A stretch of DNA of 64,000 bases from Hyphomicrobium sp. LHD-15 (GTDB taxonomy: Bacteria > Pseudomonadota > Alphaproteobacteria > Rhizobiales > Hyphomicrobiaceae), in contig NZ_JAVIFT010000002.1 of NCBI RefSeq assembly GCF_031157355.1, positions 372,001 through 436,000 on the forward strand, given 5' to 3'. Both the position numbers and the translations under genes were made by a program. Below the pieces are notes generated by a model. It made no database searches. It was not told where the DNA came from and saw only the letters and a list, made by a program, of their open reading frames with translations. Below, in pieces: positions 26,870 through 36,436 of the stretch; position 1 is the stretch's first letter, and each line of letters starts with the position of its first letter.

Positions 26870-27640
26870 ATGACTCAGCTCGAAATTCATCAATTCCCCT
26901 GTCTCAAGGACAATTATGGCGTTCTCGTCCATGACGGGGCGAGCGGCGTTACGCTGTCGATCGATGCGCCAGAGGCAGACGCCGTCCGCCGGGCCCTCGA
27001 TGAGCGAGGCTGGCAGCTCACGCACATTCTCGTCACGCACCATCATGCCGACCATACGGCAGGCATCGCGCCGCTCAAGGCGGAGACGGGATGCCTGGTG
27101 ATCGGGCCGCGCGACGAGGCGCAGCGTGTTCCCAACCTCGACCGGACCGTCGCCGAGCCGGATGTGCTTTCGCTCGGTGGGATCGAGATCAAGGTGCTGG
27201 ATACTCCAGGGCATACCCTGGGCCACGTTACGTATTGGCTCGAGACGGCGAAGGTCGCGTTCGTCGGCGATACGTTGTTCGCGATGGGGTGCGGGCGCAT
27301 CCTCGAGGGGACGCCCGAAATGATGTGGCAGTCGCTCAAGAAGATCGCGGCTCTGCCGCGCGACACGCTTCTCTATTGCGGGCACGAATATACGGTGGCG
27401 AACGCCAAGTTCGGCGTTTCGATCGAGCCGGACAACGCCGCGCTTCGAGAGCGGCTGGCCGAGGCGGAGGCCAAGCGGGCGGACGGGCTCGCTACGGTTC
27501 CGACGCGCGTGGATCTCGAACTCGACACGAATGTTTTCCTGCGGGTCCAGCGCCAAGAGGTGCGAGAGCGTGTCGGCTTGCCGCTGGCGGGAGACTGCAA
27601 GGTGTTTGCGGATTTGCGCGAGCGCAAAAACCGGTTCTGA
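26870..27640 (+). CDS. gloB: hydroxyacylglutathione hydrolase (glyoxalase II)
   Basis: The enzyme hydrolyses S-lactoylglutathione in methylglyoxal detoxification. The metallo-beta-lactamase motif THHHADHTAG is at about residues 55-64, with later metal ligands in TPGHTLGH and FVGDTLFAMGCGR, and the C-terminal YCGHEYT. The start at 26870 (MTQLEIHQFPCLKDN) gives the normal 256 residues; the open frame extends upstream but lacks family similarity. Confidence 0.95.
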   Translation: MTQLEIHQFPCLKDNYGVLVHDGASGVTLSIDAPEADAVRRALDERGWQLTHILVTHHHADHTAGIAPLKAETGCLVIGPRDEAQRVPNLDRTVAEPDVLSLGGIEIKVLDTPGHTLGHVTYWLETAKVAFVGDTLFAMGCGRILEGTPEMMWQSLKKIAALPRDTLLYCGHEYTVANAKFGVSIEPDNAALRERLAEAEAKRADGLATVPTRVDLELDTNVFLRVQRQEVRERVGLPLAGDCKVFADLRERKNRF

Positions 27641-27701
27641 TACCGGCTCAGTTCCGCACGTCTCATTTCAGCAAATCACTTCGGCAAATCTTGGGGGCTG
27701 C

Positions 27702-28121
27702 ATGGACGCCGATCAGATCATCGCTGCGCTCGGTCTCGAACCGCATCCCGAGGGTGGATACTTCAAGGAAACATTTCGTGACGGGGAGCCGGAGGGAGCC
27801 CGCGCGCATTCGACGGCGATCTATTTTCTACTCAAGGCCGGAGAGGTTTCCCGCTGGCATCGCGTGGATGCTGTCGAGATCTGGCATTGGCACGCCGGTG
27901 CGCCGCTCGCGCTCGCCATCGCGGCTCCGGGCGGCGCGAGCGAGACGTTGCGGCTCGGGCCGGCCATTCTCGACGGCGAGCGGCCGCAAGGCGTGGTGCC
28001 GAAGGGGCATTGGCAGCAGGCGTGGTCGCTTGGCGCGTGGACGCTCGTCGGCTGCACGGTGGCGCCGGGCTTCGAATTCAGCGGGTTCGAAATGGCTGCG
28101 CCGGACTTCACGCCGCTTTAG
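27702..28121 (+). CDS. cupin DUF985 family protein
   Basis: A 139-residue single-domain cupin with the DUF985 start pattern IIAALGLEPHPEGGYFKETF and the metal-site type WHRVDAVEIWHWHAG. The function of the family is not established. It begins 61 bases after gloB and may be co-transcribed. An AAACCCG/CGGGTTT hairpin lies about 60 bases downstream. Confidence 0.88.
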   Translation: MDADQIIAALGLEPHPEGGYFKETFRDGEPEGARAHSTAIYFLLKAGEVSRWHRVDAVEIWHWHAGAPLALAIAAPGGASETLRLGPAILDGERPQGVVPKGHWQQAWSLGAWTLVGCTVAPGFEFSGFEMAAPDFTPL

Positions 28122-28379
28122 GCGGTCGATGGATCCCGGAAAAACGAATCAGCCGCGTGCGTTGCGCAACGACGTTTCAAGCTAAACCCGTCCGGGTTTG
28201 GGCTGGAGCAGAGTTTTCCACCATTCATTGTGTGAGCTCGCGGACCGCAGAACGTTGTTTTTCTTTTCCTTCAAGCAATTCCTGGGGACCGGCACCCGGC
28301 CACGCTTGCCGCTCAAACACGACTCGTAAAGAGTGCGAATCAATTGGGGAATGCGTGCGCGCAGCGGGGGTTACTAAAC

Positions 28380-30482
28380 ATGAAGGTGGAGTCCACCGGG
28401 GCTGTTCTCAGTACGGTATTTGTCGACTACGACAACATCTACCTGTCGCTGAAGAGGAAGAACGAGGAAGCCGCGAAGCGGTTTGCCAAGGACGCGGCTG
28501 TCTGGCTGCGCGAGATCGAGAGCGGGCGCCTGATCACACCGACCAACGGGTCGAATTTCACTGCGCCGCGCCGCATCGTTATGAGCCGCTGCTATGGCAA
28601 CCCGGTTCCCCGGCGCAATCAGAACGACAATTCGACGGACATGAACTCGTTCCCGTTCGTGCGCCATCACTTCCTGCGCGCCGGGTTCGAAGTGGTCGAT
28701 TGCCCGCCGCTTACGGCCCAGCTCAAGAATTCCGCAGACATCCGCATGGTCATGGACGTCCGCGACTTCCTCAACCACGAGACGCGCTTCGACGAATTCA
28801 TCCTGCTTTCGGGGGACGCGGACTTCACGCCGGTTCTGCATCGCCTGCGTGCGCACGCGCGCCGCACGGTTGTGTTCGCCAACGATCACACGGCGCAGCC
28901 CTACACGGCGATCAGCGATGGCGAGATCCGCGAGGCTGATCTCATTTCGCTGCTGCTCGATGGCCGTATCAGCGATGACGTCAAGACGGGTGGTGAACTG
29001 CGTGCGCCGACGGCTGCAGAGCTCGAAGGCGTGCGCAAGTCGATCGTTGCGGAGGTCGTGGACACGGTTCGCGGCGCGCAGCAGCCGGTGGCGCTCGAAA
29101 CGCTTGCGGATCGGGCCGTACGCGCGCTCGGACACGACAAGACGGTGGGCTGGGGCTGGGGTGGCGCAGGCGGGTTCCGCGAGCTGCTCACCCGGGCCCT
29201 TCCCAAGGACATCAAGCTGACGGATCAGCCGCCGTACTTCGCTTACGAGCCGAGCCGGCAGATCGCGCGCGATATCGAGACGCGCGCCGAACCGCAGGTG
29301 CCGCGCGAGCGCGCCCCAGAATTGCCGGAAGCTCGTTACGAGCCACGGCTGGAAGCTCCGCAGGCGCGGCGTCCGGAAGCCCGCCCCGAGGCTGCCAAGG
29401 TTGCCCGGCCGGATCCCCGCTTCGATGCGCCGAGCGTCGAGCCGCGTCAGCAGTTCGACCGCGAGCCGCGCGCGCCGGAGGCCAGGTTGGAGCCGCGCTA
29501 CGACGAAGCGCGATATGCTTCGCCGCGTGACGCGCGCAACGACTTCGGGGTGCCGCAGCGGGAGCCCTTGCAGGCGCCGGTCGATCGTCGGATCGAGGCG
29601 CCGCTTCCGCGTGCCGATCGCGCTCCGGCGCCGAGCCGGGCCGATGCTGTGCCGCCGCCCTACAGCTCTTCGTCGTTCTTTGCGCCTCCGCCGGATCGCA
29701 CGCAGCTCGGTGCCCCGCAGGCTCCGCAATCCGCGCCGCGCGCACCCATTGCGGAGAGCGATGCGCCGCACCAGCAGGCCCCGGCTGGCTACGGTTCCCG
29801 TCTTGCTGCCCCTCAAGCTCCGGCGAATATGGAGCCGGTAGGTGTGCCTCAGCAGGCCGCTCCCGCGCGGCCGCCGGCAAAGACCGTCGATCAGGCTTCG
29901 CAGATCCAGCAGTCGATCGCGCGTATTCACGAGGCTTGCCAGGCCCCGCCGTTGTCGCCGCCGGAGTATCGCGTGCTGTTCGAGGTGATGGCCGAGGAAA
30001 TCACGGCCAACAACCTTTCCGGCCAGCAGACGTTGATCAACATCGTGCAGCGCGCCCGCGAGATGGGTCTCGAGGTTCGTCGCGACGACGTTCGCTTCGT
30101 GCTCGAAGTCGTGAGCGAAGCCGATCCGTGGTTCGAGCAGGGCGCTTCGGCAAACCTGTTCGCCAGCCGGTTCCGCAATTTCGTGGTGGCGCGTTGCCGC
30201 TCGCAGAACCTCAACCTGTCGGCTGACGAGATCGATCTGATCGATGCGTGGTTCGGCGGTGCGCCGGCTTCGCAGCGCACGGCCGCTCCGGCTCAATCGC
30301 AGGCGCCTCAGCGCGCCCCGGCTCCGCAGAGCTATGTGCCGCCGCCGGCTCCTCCCGGTGGTGATCGCTGGCAGGCTCAGGATAGCCGCACGTTGCCGGG
30401 TGGACCGCAATCGGCGTCCGCATTCGGCAGCGAGCCGGACGACGAGTTCCCAAGGATCGTGCGCTCGCGGCTGCGCGGATAA
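28380..30482 (+). CDS. NYN nuclease-like and OST-HTH/LOTUS domain protein
   Basis: The start is placed at the ATG at 28380 (MKVESTGAVLSTVFVDYDN), giving 700 residues. The N-terminal NYN domain (about 10-180) has the acidic pattern VFVDYDNIYLSL, MVMDVRDFL and LLSGDADFTPVL expected of PIN-like RNases. An OST-HTH-like helical segment follows (about 215-290). A long Pro/Ala/Arg-rich disordered region (about 295-500) then leads to a second helical domain (about 510-630) and another disordered tail. NYN and OST-HTH together imply RNA binding or processing. The substrate is unknown. Confidence 0.85.
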   Translation: MKVESTGAVLSTVFVDYDNIYLSLKRKNEEAAKRFAKDAAVWLREIESGRLITPTNGSNFTAPRRIVMSRCYGNPVPRRNQNDNSTDMNSFPFVRHHFLRAGFEVVDCPPLTAQLKNSADIRMVMDVRDFLNHETRFDEFILLSGDADFTPVLHRLRAHARRTVVFANDHTAQPYTAISDGEIREADLISLLLDGRISDDVKTGGELRAPTAAELEGVRKSIVAEVVDTVRGAQQPVALETLADRAVRALGHDKTVGWGWGGAGGFRELLTRALPKDIKLTDQPPYFAYEPSRQIARDIETRAEPQVPRERAPELPEARYEPRLEAPQARRPEARPEAAKVARPDPRFDAPSVEPRQQFDREPRAPEARLEPRYDEARYASPRDARNDFGVPQREPLQAPVDRRIEAPLPRADRAPAPSRADAVPPPYSSSSFFAPPPDRTQLGAPQAPQSAPRAPIAESDAPHQQAPAGYGSRLAAPQAPANMEPVGVPQQAAPARPPAKTVDQASQIQQSIARIHEACQAPPLSPPEYRVLFEVMAEEITANNLSGQQTLINIVQRAREMGLEVRRDDVRFVLEVVSEADPWFEQGASANLFASRFRNFVVARCRSQNLNLSADEIDLIDAWFGGAPASQRTAAPAQSQAPQRAPAPQSYVPPPAPPGGDRWQAQDSRTLPGGPQSASAFGSEPDDEFPRIVRSRLRG

Positions 30483-30506
30483 GCGCGCTTCGGATGCATT
30501 AGAACA

Positions 30507-30543
30507 AAAGCCGGCGGTTCCGAGAAGGAGCCGCCGGCTTTTT
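30507..30543. terminator. rho-independent terminator of the NYN gene
   Basis: AAAGCCGGCGGTTCC pairs with GGAGCCGCCGGCTTT around a GAGAA loop, followed by Ts. The leading A-run means that it could also work on the minus strand. Confidence 0.88.
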
Positions 30544-30576
30544 CTTTGGCGATCGCAAGATCGATTGCGGCGCAAA

Positions 30577-30614
30577 CAAAAAAAGGCCGCGAAGGGGTTT
30601 CCTTCGCGGCCTTT
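30577..30614 (-). terminator. rho-independent terminator of phaB
   Basis: Read on the minus strand, AAAGGCCGCGAAGG pairs with CCTTCGCGGCCTTT and ends in seven Ts. It lies about 25 bases after the phaB stop. Confidence 0.88.
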
Positions 30615-30637
30615 CGATTTCGAAGCGTGACGTGCGA

Positions 30638-31366
30638 TTAGACGGCGATGTAGTGGCCGCCGTTGACGTCGAGGCAAGCGCCGGTGATGAAGCCGGCTTC
30701 GTCAGCAGCGAGGAAGGCAACTGCGCGCGCGATTTCCTCTACGGTGCCGAGACGGCCAACCGGGATCTGCGGTAGGATCTTGGTTTCGAGAACTTCCTTC
30801 GGCACGGCGGCGACCATCTCGGTGTTGATGTAGCCCGGCGCGATGGTGTTCACGGTGATGCCCTTGGAAGCACCTTCGAAGGCCAGCGCCTTGGTGAAGC
30901 CGTGCATGCCGGCCTTGGCGGCGGAGTAGTTGGTCTGGCCCATCTGGCCCTTACGGCCGTTGATCGACGAGATGTTGATGATGCGGCCGAAGCTGCGGGC
31001 GCGCATGCTGTCGATGACGTTGCGGCTCATGTTGAAGACCGAGTCGAGGTCGACGTTGACCACTTCGCGCCACTGCTCGGGCGTCATCTTGTGGAGCATC
31101 GCGTCGCGGGTGATGCCGGCGTTGTTGACGACGATGTCGATGGGGCCGAGGGCCTTGGTGATTTCGGCAACGCCTTTAGCGCACTCGTCGAAATTGCCGA
31201 CGTTCCACTTATAAACGGGGATGCCCGTCTCGACCTGGAACTGCTGAGCTGCCGTATCGTTGCCTGCGTAGTTCGCGGCGACACGATAGCCTTTGTTCTT
31301 GAGTGCGATGGAGATGGCGTGGCCAATGCCACGTGTGCCACCGGTTACAACAGCGACGCGCGTCAT
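30638..31366 (-). CDS. phaB: acetoacetyl-CoA reductase
   Basis: This NADPH-dependent short-chain dehydrogenase makes (R)-3-hydroxybutyryl-CoA for polyhydroxyalkanoate synthesis. The cofactor motif is TGGTRGIGHA at residues 8-17, and the catalytic Ser-Tyr-Lys lies in INISSINGRKGQMGQTNYSAAKAG (residues roughly 135-158, Tyr and Lys in YSAAK). The start is set at 31366 (MTRVAVV), giving 242 residues; the frame extends 20 codons upstream. It lies downstream of phaA. Confidence 0.95.
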   Translation of the reverse strand: MTRVAVVTGGTRGIGHAISIALKNKGYRVAANYAGNDTAAQQFQVETGIPVYKWNVGNFDECAKGVAEITKALGPIDIVVNNAGITRDAMLHKMTPEQWREVVNVDLDSVFNMSRNVIDSMRARSFGRIINISSINGRKGQMGQTNYSAAKAGMHGFTKALAFEGASKGITVNTIAPGYINTEMVAAVPKEVLETKILPQIPVGRLGTVEEIARAVAFLAADEAGFITGACLDVNGGHYIAV

Positions 31367-31567
31367 GAGTGAAGTCTCCCTAGAGCAAGCTTCTGATTGA
31401 TTGCGGGTAGCGGTGAATAACCTCACTGCTCACGGAGCGTGAAGCGAACAAAATGAAGCAGGGTTTACGGGCGGGATCGGGCGGCGTTGAACGGGTAGGC
31501 GAGGGCTCCCCCTGACGGGTAGGAAAGAGCCCTCGGGCTGTACCTTAGTCGCGCGCCACGCTCATTC

Positions 31568-32758
31568 CTAATCGCGTTCGACGCAGAGTGCGACGCCCAT
31601 GCCGCCGCCGATGCAAAGCGTCGCGAGGCCCTTCTTGGCGTCGCGGCGCTGCATTTCATAGAGCAGCGTCACGAGAACGCGGGCGCCGGACGCACCGATC
31701 GGATGGCCGATGGCGATGGCGCCACCATTGACGTTTACCTTGTCGGTATCCCAGCCGAGGCCCTTGTTGACCGCGATGGCCTGGGCGGCGAAGGCCTCGT
31801 TGGCCTCGATGAGATCGAGGTCATTGATGGTCCAGCCGGCCTTTTCCAGCGCCTTCTTCGAAGCGGGAATGGGGCCGGTGCCCATGATCGACGGATCGAC
31901 GCCGGCGTGAGCCCAGGAGACGATGCGGGCGAGCGGCTTCACGCTGCGCTTCTTGGCTTCCTCGGCGGTCATCAGAACCACGACGGCGGCACCATCGTTG
32001 ATGCCGGAGGCGTTGGCCGCGGTGACGCTGCCTTCCTTCGGATCGAAGGCGGGGCGCAGTTTGGCGATGCCGTCGATCGTCACGCCGTCCTTGATGTACT
32101 CGTCGGTGTCGACGACGACGTCACCCTTCTTGCCCTTGATGGTGACGGGCGCGATCTCGTCCTTGAACTTGCCGGCCTTGCGGGCGGCTTCGGCCTTGTT
32201 CTGCGAAGCGACGGCGAACGCGTCCTGCTCGGCGCGCGTGATCTGCCACTGCTTGGCGACGTTCTCGGCCGTGGTGCCCATGTGATAGTTATTGAAGGCG
32301 TCCCACAGGCCGTCCTTGATCATGGTGTCGACGAACTTGACGTCGCCCATCTTGGTGCCGTCGCGCATGTGAGCGGCGTGCTTCGCCTGGCTCATGCTTT
32401 CCTGGCCGCCGGCGACGACGATCGAGGAGGCGCCGGTCTGAATCTGCTGGAGGCCGAGGGCGACGGCGCGCAGGCCCGAGCCGCAAATCTGGTTCATGCC
32501 CCAAGCCGGTGCGTCGACCGGAATGCCTGCCGCGATCGAAGCCTGGCGTGCGGGGTTCTGCCCCTGACCGGCCGTCAAAATCTGCCCGAGAATGACTTCA
32601 GAAACTTCGCCCGGAGCGGTCTTGGCTCGCTCGAGGGCAGCGGAAATTGCGACCTTTCCGAGCTCGTGGGCCTGAAGGGACGAGAGCGATCCGTTGAACG
32701 AACCGACCGGCGTTCTCGCTGCACCGGCAATGACGATTGTGGTGTTATCCGCACTCAT
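31568..32758 (-). CDS. phaA: acetyl-CoA C-acetyltransferase
   Basis: The biosynthetic thiolase condenses two acetyl-CoA to acetoacetyl-CoA. The nucleophilic Cys92 is in [10 protein letters not shown]. The NEAFAAQA and [10 protein letters not shown] motifs and the second active Cys in [10 protein letters not shown] near the C-terminus are all present. At 396 residues the length is standard. It is divergent from phaR. Confidence 0.96.
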   Translation of the reverse strand: MSADNTTIVIAGAARTPVGSFNGSLSSLQAHELGKVAISAALERAKTAPGEVSEVILGQILTAGQGQNPARQASIAAGIPVDAPAWGMNQICGSGLRAVALGLQQIQTGASSIVVAGGQESMSQAKHAAHMRDGTKMGDVKFVDTMIKDGLWDAFNNYHMGTTAENVAKQWQITRAEQDAFAVASQNKAEAARKAGKFKDEIAPVTIKGKKGDVVVDTDEYIKDGVTIDGIAKLRPAFDPKEGSVTAANASGINDGAAVVVLMTAEEAKKRSVKPLARIVSWAHAGVDPSIMGTGPIPASKKALEKAGWTINDLDLIEANEAFAAQAIAVNKGLGWDTDKVNVNGGAIAIGHPIGASGARVLVTLLYEMQRRDAKKGLATLCIGGGMGVALCVERD

Positions 32759-32987
32759 GAGTGCTTCCTCCTCGGGGGGTAATCAGGGCGTTTCTTGGAG
32801 TTAGAGTGAACAAGTCGTCTTTGACATGCATCAAGGAAATGACGACCCGTCTGCACGATAGCAGCAGCGCGTCCTTGCCCGCAATTACGTCTTTGCGGCA
32901 AAACTTTGCTTGGCAGGTATGCAGTTAGGTCTGGATGCTCGTCTCAGGACTGTGCTACGATGACGCACCGCAAAGAGGTACAAGTTG

Positions 32988-33647
32988 ATGGCCCAGCCGA
33001 TGCTCAACAAATCTGAAGCCCTGCCAGAGAAAAAAGAGTCGGTCGTCATCAAGAAGTATGCGAACCGGCGCCTCTACAATACCGAAACCAGCACCTACGT
33101 GACGCTGGAAGATCTGGCGCAGATGGTGCGCAACGACAAGGATTTCGTCGTCTACGACGCAAAGTCGGGCGACGATCTGACCCACGCGGTTCTCACGCAA
33201 ATCATCGTCGAGCAGGAAAGCCGGCAAGGCGGGCAGACGCTGCTTCCGATCCCGTTCCTGCGCCAGCTCATCCGCTTCTATGACGACAATATCGGTTCGA
33301 TGGTGCCGAGCTATCTGCAGTTCAGCCTCGAGAACCTCGTCAAGGAGCAGGAGAAGTTCCGCACGATGTTCGCGAGTGCGTTCTCGAACCCGGCGGCTGC
33401 GTTCGAGGCCTATCAGGACCAGGCTCGCAAGAACATGGCGATGTTCGAGCAGGCCATGAGCATGTGGACGTCGTTCGGCGGAGCCGCCAATTTTCCGGGC
33501 AAGATGAGCGAGCTGCTCAACGAGGAGGCGGCTAAGGCTGCTGCCGCTGCGTCGTCGGAGGCGCCCAAGGGCGAGATCGACGAACTCAAGGCGCAGCTCA
33601 GCGCCATGCAGCAGCGTATCGAGCGGCTGGCCAAAGACCGCGACTGA
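32988..33647 (+). CDS. phaR: polyhydroxyalkanoate synthesis repressor PhaR
   Basis: A 219-residue DNA-binding regulator that senses polyhydroxybutyrate and controls phasin and pha genes. The N-terminal PHB/PHA accumulation regulator domain is clear: IKKYANRRLYNTETSTYVTL at about 22-41, followed by LAQMVRNDKDFVVYDAKSGDD. A C-terminal coiled coil (IDELKAQLSAMQQRIERLAK) follows an Ala-rich stretch. A GAGG ribosome site supports the ATG at 32988 rather than the TTG just before it. Confidence 0.94.
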   Translation: MAQPMLNKSEALPEKKESVVIKKYANRRLYNTETSTYVTLEDLAQMVRNDKDFVVYDAKSGDDLTHAVLTQIIVEQESRQGGQTLLPIPFLRQLIRFYDDNIGSMVPSYLQFSLENLVKEQEKFRTMFASAFSNPAAAFEAYQDQARKNMAMFEQAMSMWTSFGGAANFPGKMSELLNEEAAKAAAAASSEAPKGEIDELKAQLSAMQQRIERLAKDRD

Positions 33648-33654
33648 AGGCGCT

Positions 33655-34998
33655 TTACGTCAGTTCCGAAACCGAGATGGGCATCCCGTGAAGATAGCCC
33701 TGCAGGTATTTGATGCCCGCAGCGCGTAGGATGTTCGCCGTTTCCTCGTCGCGCACCCATTCGGCAACGGTTTCCAGACCGAAAGCGTCGGCGATGTCGA
33801 TGATTGATTTGACCAGGGCGCGGTTCTGGTGGTCGCGTGGCAGGCCGGACATGAACATGCCGTCGATCTTCAGCATGTCCACCTTCAATGTCTTGAGATG
33901 GCGGAAAGACGTGTAGCCGGCGCCGAAGTCGTCGATCGCGACCTTGCACCCGAGCGCATGCAATTGACCGACGAAGATCGCGATCCTGTCGATGTCGTGG
34001 ATCATCGCGGTCTCGGTGATCTCGACCGTGAGACGGGAGGCGAGGTTCGCGGTATCGGCGGCGGCGCGTTGGAGTGCCGCGAGCCAGCTTTTGTCGCCGG
34101 CTGTCTGGCTAGAAATGTTGAGCGACAGTTTGAGCGAGGGGTGGTTGCCTAGCACGGCGAGCGCGAGATCAAGCGCCCTGCGGTCGAGCAAGCGCGCGAG
34201 CCCGAGCTTTTCGGCGTCCTCGATGAATTCGACGGCCGCGACGAGCGTGCCGTCGCGCTTTTCCATGCGCAGGAGCACCTCGTAGAGAGCGGGCTTTCCG
34301 CTCGAAGCTTCGACGATCGGCTGCAGCACGATCCGAAACCGGTTTTCCTCCAGCGCGGACAGGATATCGCTCGATACGGATCTCTCGTGCCCGGCGCTTT
34401 TTTTGGCATCGTGTTCCGCATGGTGCGCGACGAAGCTGCCCGGTAGGCGTTTGGCGTCATCGAGCGCGGCGAGCGCGTGAGATACGGCTTCGCCAACGGC
34501 TGTCGCTCGAGCGGGGATCGCGACGCCGCCGATCGATACGGTCGCCCTAAACGGGGCAGCGGAGATTTGAAACGTCGTGTCGCCGACGGCCGCGATCAGG
34601 CGTTCGGCAATGCTTTCGATATCTGCTTCTGCGCAATCGTCGATGAGGACTGCGAAGGTGTTCGAGCCGTAGCGCCAGATAGAGGCGCCTTGTTCGAGTT
34701 TCGATTTCAGGAGATGGCCAACTGCGGCGATCAGTTCGTCTCCGGCATCGAAGCCGATCTCGACGTTGATGGCGTCGATTGCGTTGGCTGCGATCATCAG
34801 GAGGGCAAAGGGGCGGCGCGTCGGCTCGGCGCGACCCAGCAGGGCGCCGACCGCCTCGAACACACGTGCCCGCTGAATACCCGCCGCGTCATCGCCGGAA
34901 TAGGATTTCAGCAGGCGCTGGTCTTCGAGATCGTTCGCCGCTTCAAGAAGATGCGATGAGGCGCCCGGCGGGATATCGGAATTGGAGGCGCCGTTCAC
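33655..34998 (-). CDS. GGDEF-EAL protein with degenerate GGDEF, likely c-di-GMP phosphodiesterase
   Basis: The 447-residue soluble protein has a GGDEF-like domain (about 45-185) whose active loop reads RYGSNTFAV where RYGGDEFA is expected, so cyclase activity is unlikely. An EAL domain follows (about 205-440) with YEVLLRM (the EAL signature as EVL), the DDFGAGYTSF metal loop and later KIDGMFMSGL and ETVAEWV segments. The EAL residues appear sufficient for catalysis. No membrane segments are present. The start is a GTG and is uncertain. It converges on phaR with 7 bases between stops. Confidence 0.88.
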   Translation of the reverse strand: MNGASNSDIPPGASSHLLEAANDLEDQRLLKSYSGDDAAGIQRARVFEAVGALLGRAEPTRRPFALLMIAANAIDAINVEIGFDAGDELIAAVGHLLKSKLEQGASIWRYGSNTFAVLIDDCAEADIESIAERLIAAVGDTTFQISAAPFRATVSIGGVAIPARATAVGEAVSHALAALDDAKRLPGSFVAHHAEHDAKKSAGHERSVSSDILSALEENRFRIVLQPIVEASSGKPALYEVLLRMEKRDGTLVAAVEFIEDAEKLGLARLLDRRALDLALAVLGNHPSLKLSLNISSQTAGDKSWLAALQRAAADTANLASRLTVEITETAMIHDIDRIAIFVGQLHALGCKVAIDDFGAGYTSFRHLKTLKVDMLKIDGMFMSGLPRDHQNRALVKSIIDIADAFGLETVAEWVRDEETANILRAAGIKYLQGYLHGMPISVSELT

Positions 34999-35230
34999 GA
35001 ATGCAATCCATGACCATCATCGGACGGCTGGTCCGATGGTGCGCACATGCGGTGGGACACTGGATTGCCCGTCAAATCGATATCGGTTGTCGCCACGTGG
35101 GTGGTCCGAGCTGGAACCAAATCAACGGTTCGAACGGTAGCTCTATCTTGCCGATCCCACAATGAACAACGTGTGCGAATCCCGATGGGGACCGCACACG
35201 CTGAAATCCAGGCGGGTGATCGAGGCTGGC

Positions 35231-35677
35231 TTAGTCGGCGCTGCCGAAGCCGATGTCACGGCGGGCGACGCGGATGCCGATGGTGAAGCCAGCGATGACG
35301 TCGATGAGGAGCGCAACCAGGAACAGGAAGAACACCGAGGTGCCGGCCTGCGGAACGACGATGAACTCGATCAGGGCGGCAACGAACACGATCATCGACA
35401 GGCCATGGTCGACCAGCGAGGAGGTGGACGTATAGGTGGCTTTCAGGATCTCGATAAAGAGAATGATGAGCGTGAGGATGAGGATCAGGTCGCCCCAGGT
35501 GAAGAACCAGCGAGCGCCGCTGATCATCGGGAGGCTGAACAGCTCGGTCGCGAGAAGTGCGCGCGCGGCCGCTGCGCCATCGCTTGCGACTTCCGGCGCA
35601 GGCGCGCCGGAAAACAGAACGATGAGGTTATAGAGAATGAAGGGGATGATCGTGACTGGGATGGCGCGCAGCGACAT
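35231..35677 (-). CDS. small integral membrane protein
   Basis: A 148-residue protein with about four membrane helices (at about 8-25, 60-80, 92-108 and 112-130). An AGGAGAG ribosome site supports the ATG at 35677. I do not recognise the family; the pattern of helices with conserved Asp and Gly could be a DUF-type transporter subunit or a membrane stress protein. Confidence 0.7.
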   Translation of the reverse strand: MSLRAIPVTIIPFILYNLIVLFSGAPAPEVASDGAAAARALLATELFSLPMISGARWFFTWGDLILILTLIILFIEILKATYTSTSSLVDHGLSMIVFVAALIEFIVVPQAGTSVFFLFLVALLIDVIAGFTIGIRVARRDIGFGSAD

Positions 35678-35913
35678 GGTTCTCTCCTGATGGCCTACGA
35701 CGACGATAGGCTGTGGCCTATCCTCTGAAAGTTTTCGAGGGACCTCAAGATAAACGACGACGCCCGTTTGGTAGCAGGCTCACCCCGTAGCCCCCGCCCG
35801 GGGCGCTTCCGATCCATTGGCTGGTTGTCGGACGTCCCGGGTTATGCTCGCTGCGATCTTCGCCGACGTCTACGACAATCTGGTGTCCGCTTTGCAGCAC
35901 CAGGATGTCGGAC

Positions 35914-36099
35914 TCAGACGTCCGACTTCGGCGCCAGGATCTGGCGGCCGTTGTACTTGCCGGTCTTGAGATCGATATGGTGGGGACGGCGACGCTCGCC
36001 GCTCTCCTTGTCCTCGACATAGGCGGGAGCAGTGAGCGCATCGTGCGACTGGCGCTGACCCTTCTTCATCGGGGTCGTCTTTTTCCTAGGAACAGCCAT
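35914..36099 (-). CDS. rpmF: 50S ribosomal protein L32
   Basis: A 61-residue basic protein beginning [20 protein letters not shown] and ending [16 protein letters not shown]. Both are standard for alphaproteobacterial L32, which lacks the zinc-binding Cys set seen in some other phyla. It is part of the large ribosomal subunit. The order with mtgA and ispA is common in related genomes. Confidence 0.97.
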   Translation of the reverse strand: MAVPRKKTTPMKKGQRQSHDALTAPAYVEDKESGERRRPHHIDLKTGKYNGRQILAPKSDV

Positions 36100-36436
36100 C
36101 GGTTAACTCCGGTCATCTCGGCGCCTGTGGGCGCAAATTCGATCTTTGCAGGTGGTTACGTTGGATGGAGCCTTAGACTTGTTCGTTCCGGCTCGCCCGC
36201 AACAGATGCCAGGATCCGAAACGATGGTAGCTTGCCGCCAAAACAAACGCGACGTCCAATCGAATTGACCGGGCGCCGCAGGCTCCAAATCCAAATATTG
36301 CGGGCCTTATACCGATAATCCCGGGCTTGCGCTAGTGTGATTCAGAGCGTGGACCTGGCGACGCAAGGGCGCCGCTGAATGCGTCGCAGGCTCGATTGGT
36401 CCGCGCTATATCATTGAAACTGATATAAAATAATCG
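36100..36436. other. intergenic region between mtgA and rpmF
   Basis: The 337 bases hold no gene. They contain a 7-base inverted repeat, TATATCA/TGATATA (36407-36413 and 36421-36427), just downstream of the mtgA stop, possibly a weak terminator, and the rpmF promoter nearer 36120-36200. Confidence 0.4.

Noticed and set aside
28374-30677. 767-codon minus-strand open frame opposite the NYN gene
   Set aside because: It is an Arg-rich shadow of a GC-rich gene and crosses two clear terminators.
31501-31534. GAGGGCTC/GAGCCCTC hairpin after phaA as a rho-independent terminator
   Set aside because: The stem is good, but there is no T-run on the minus strand.
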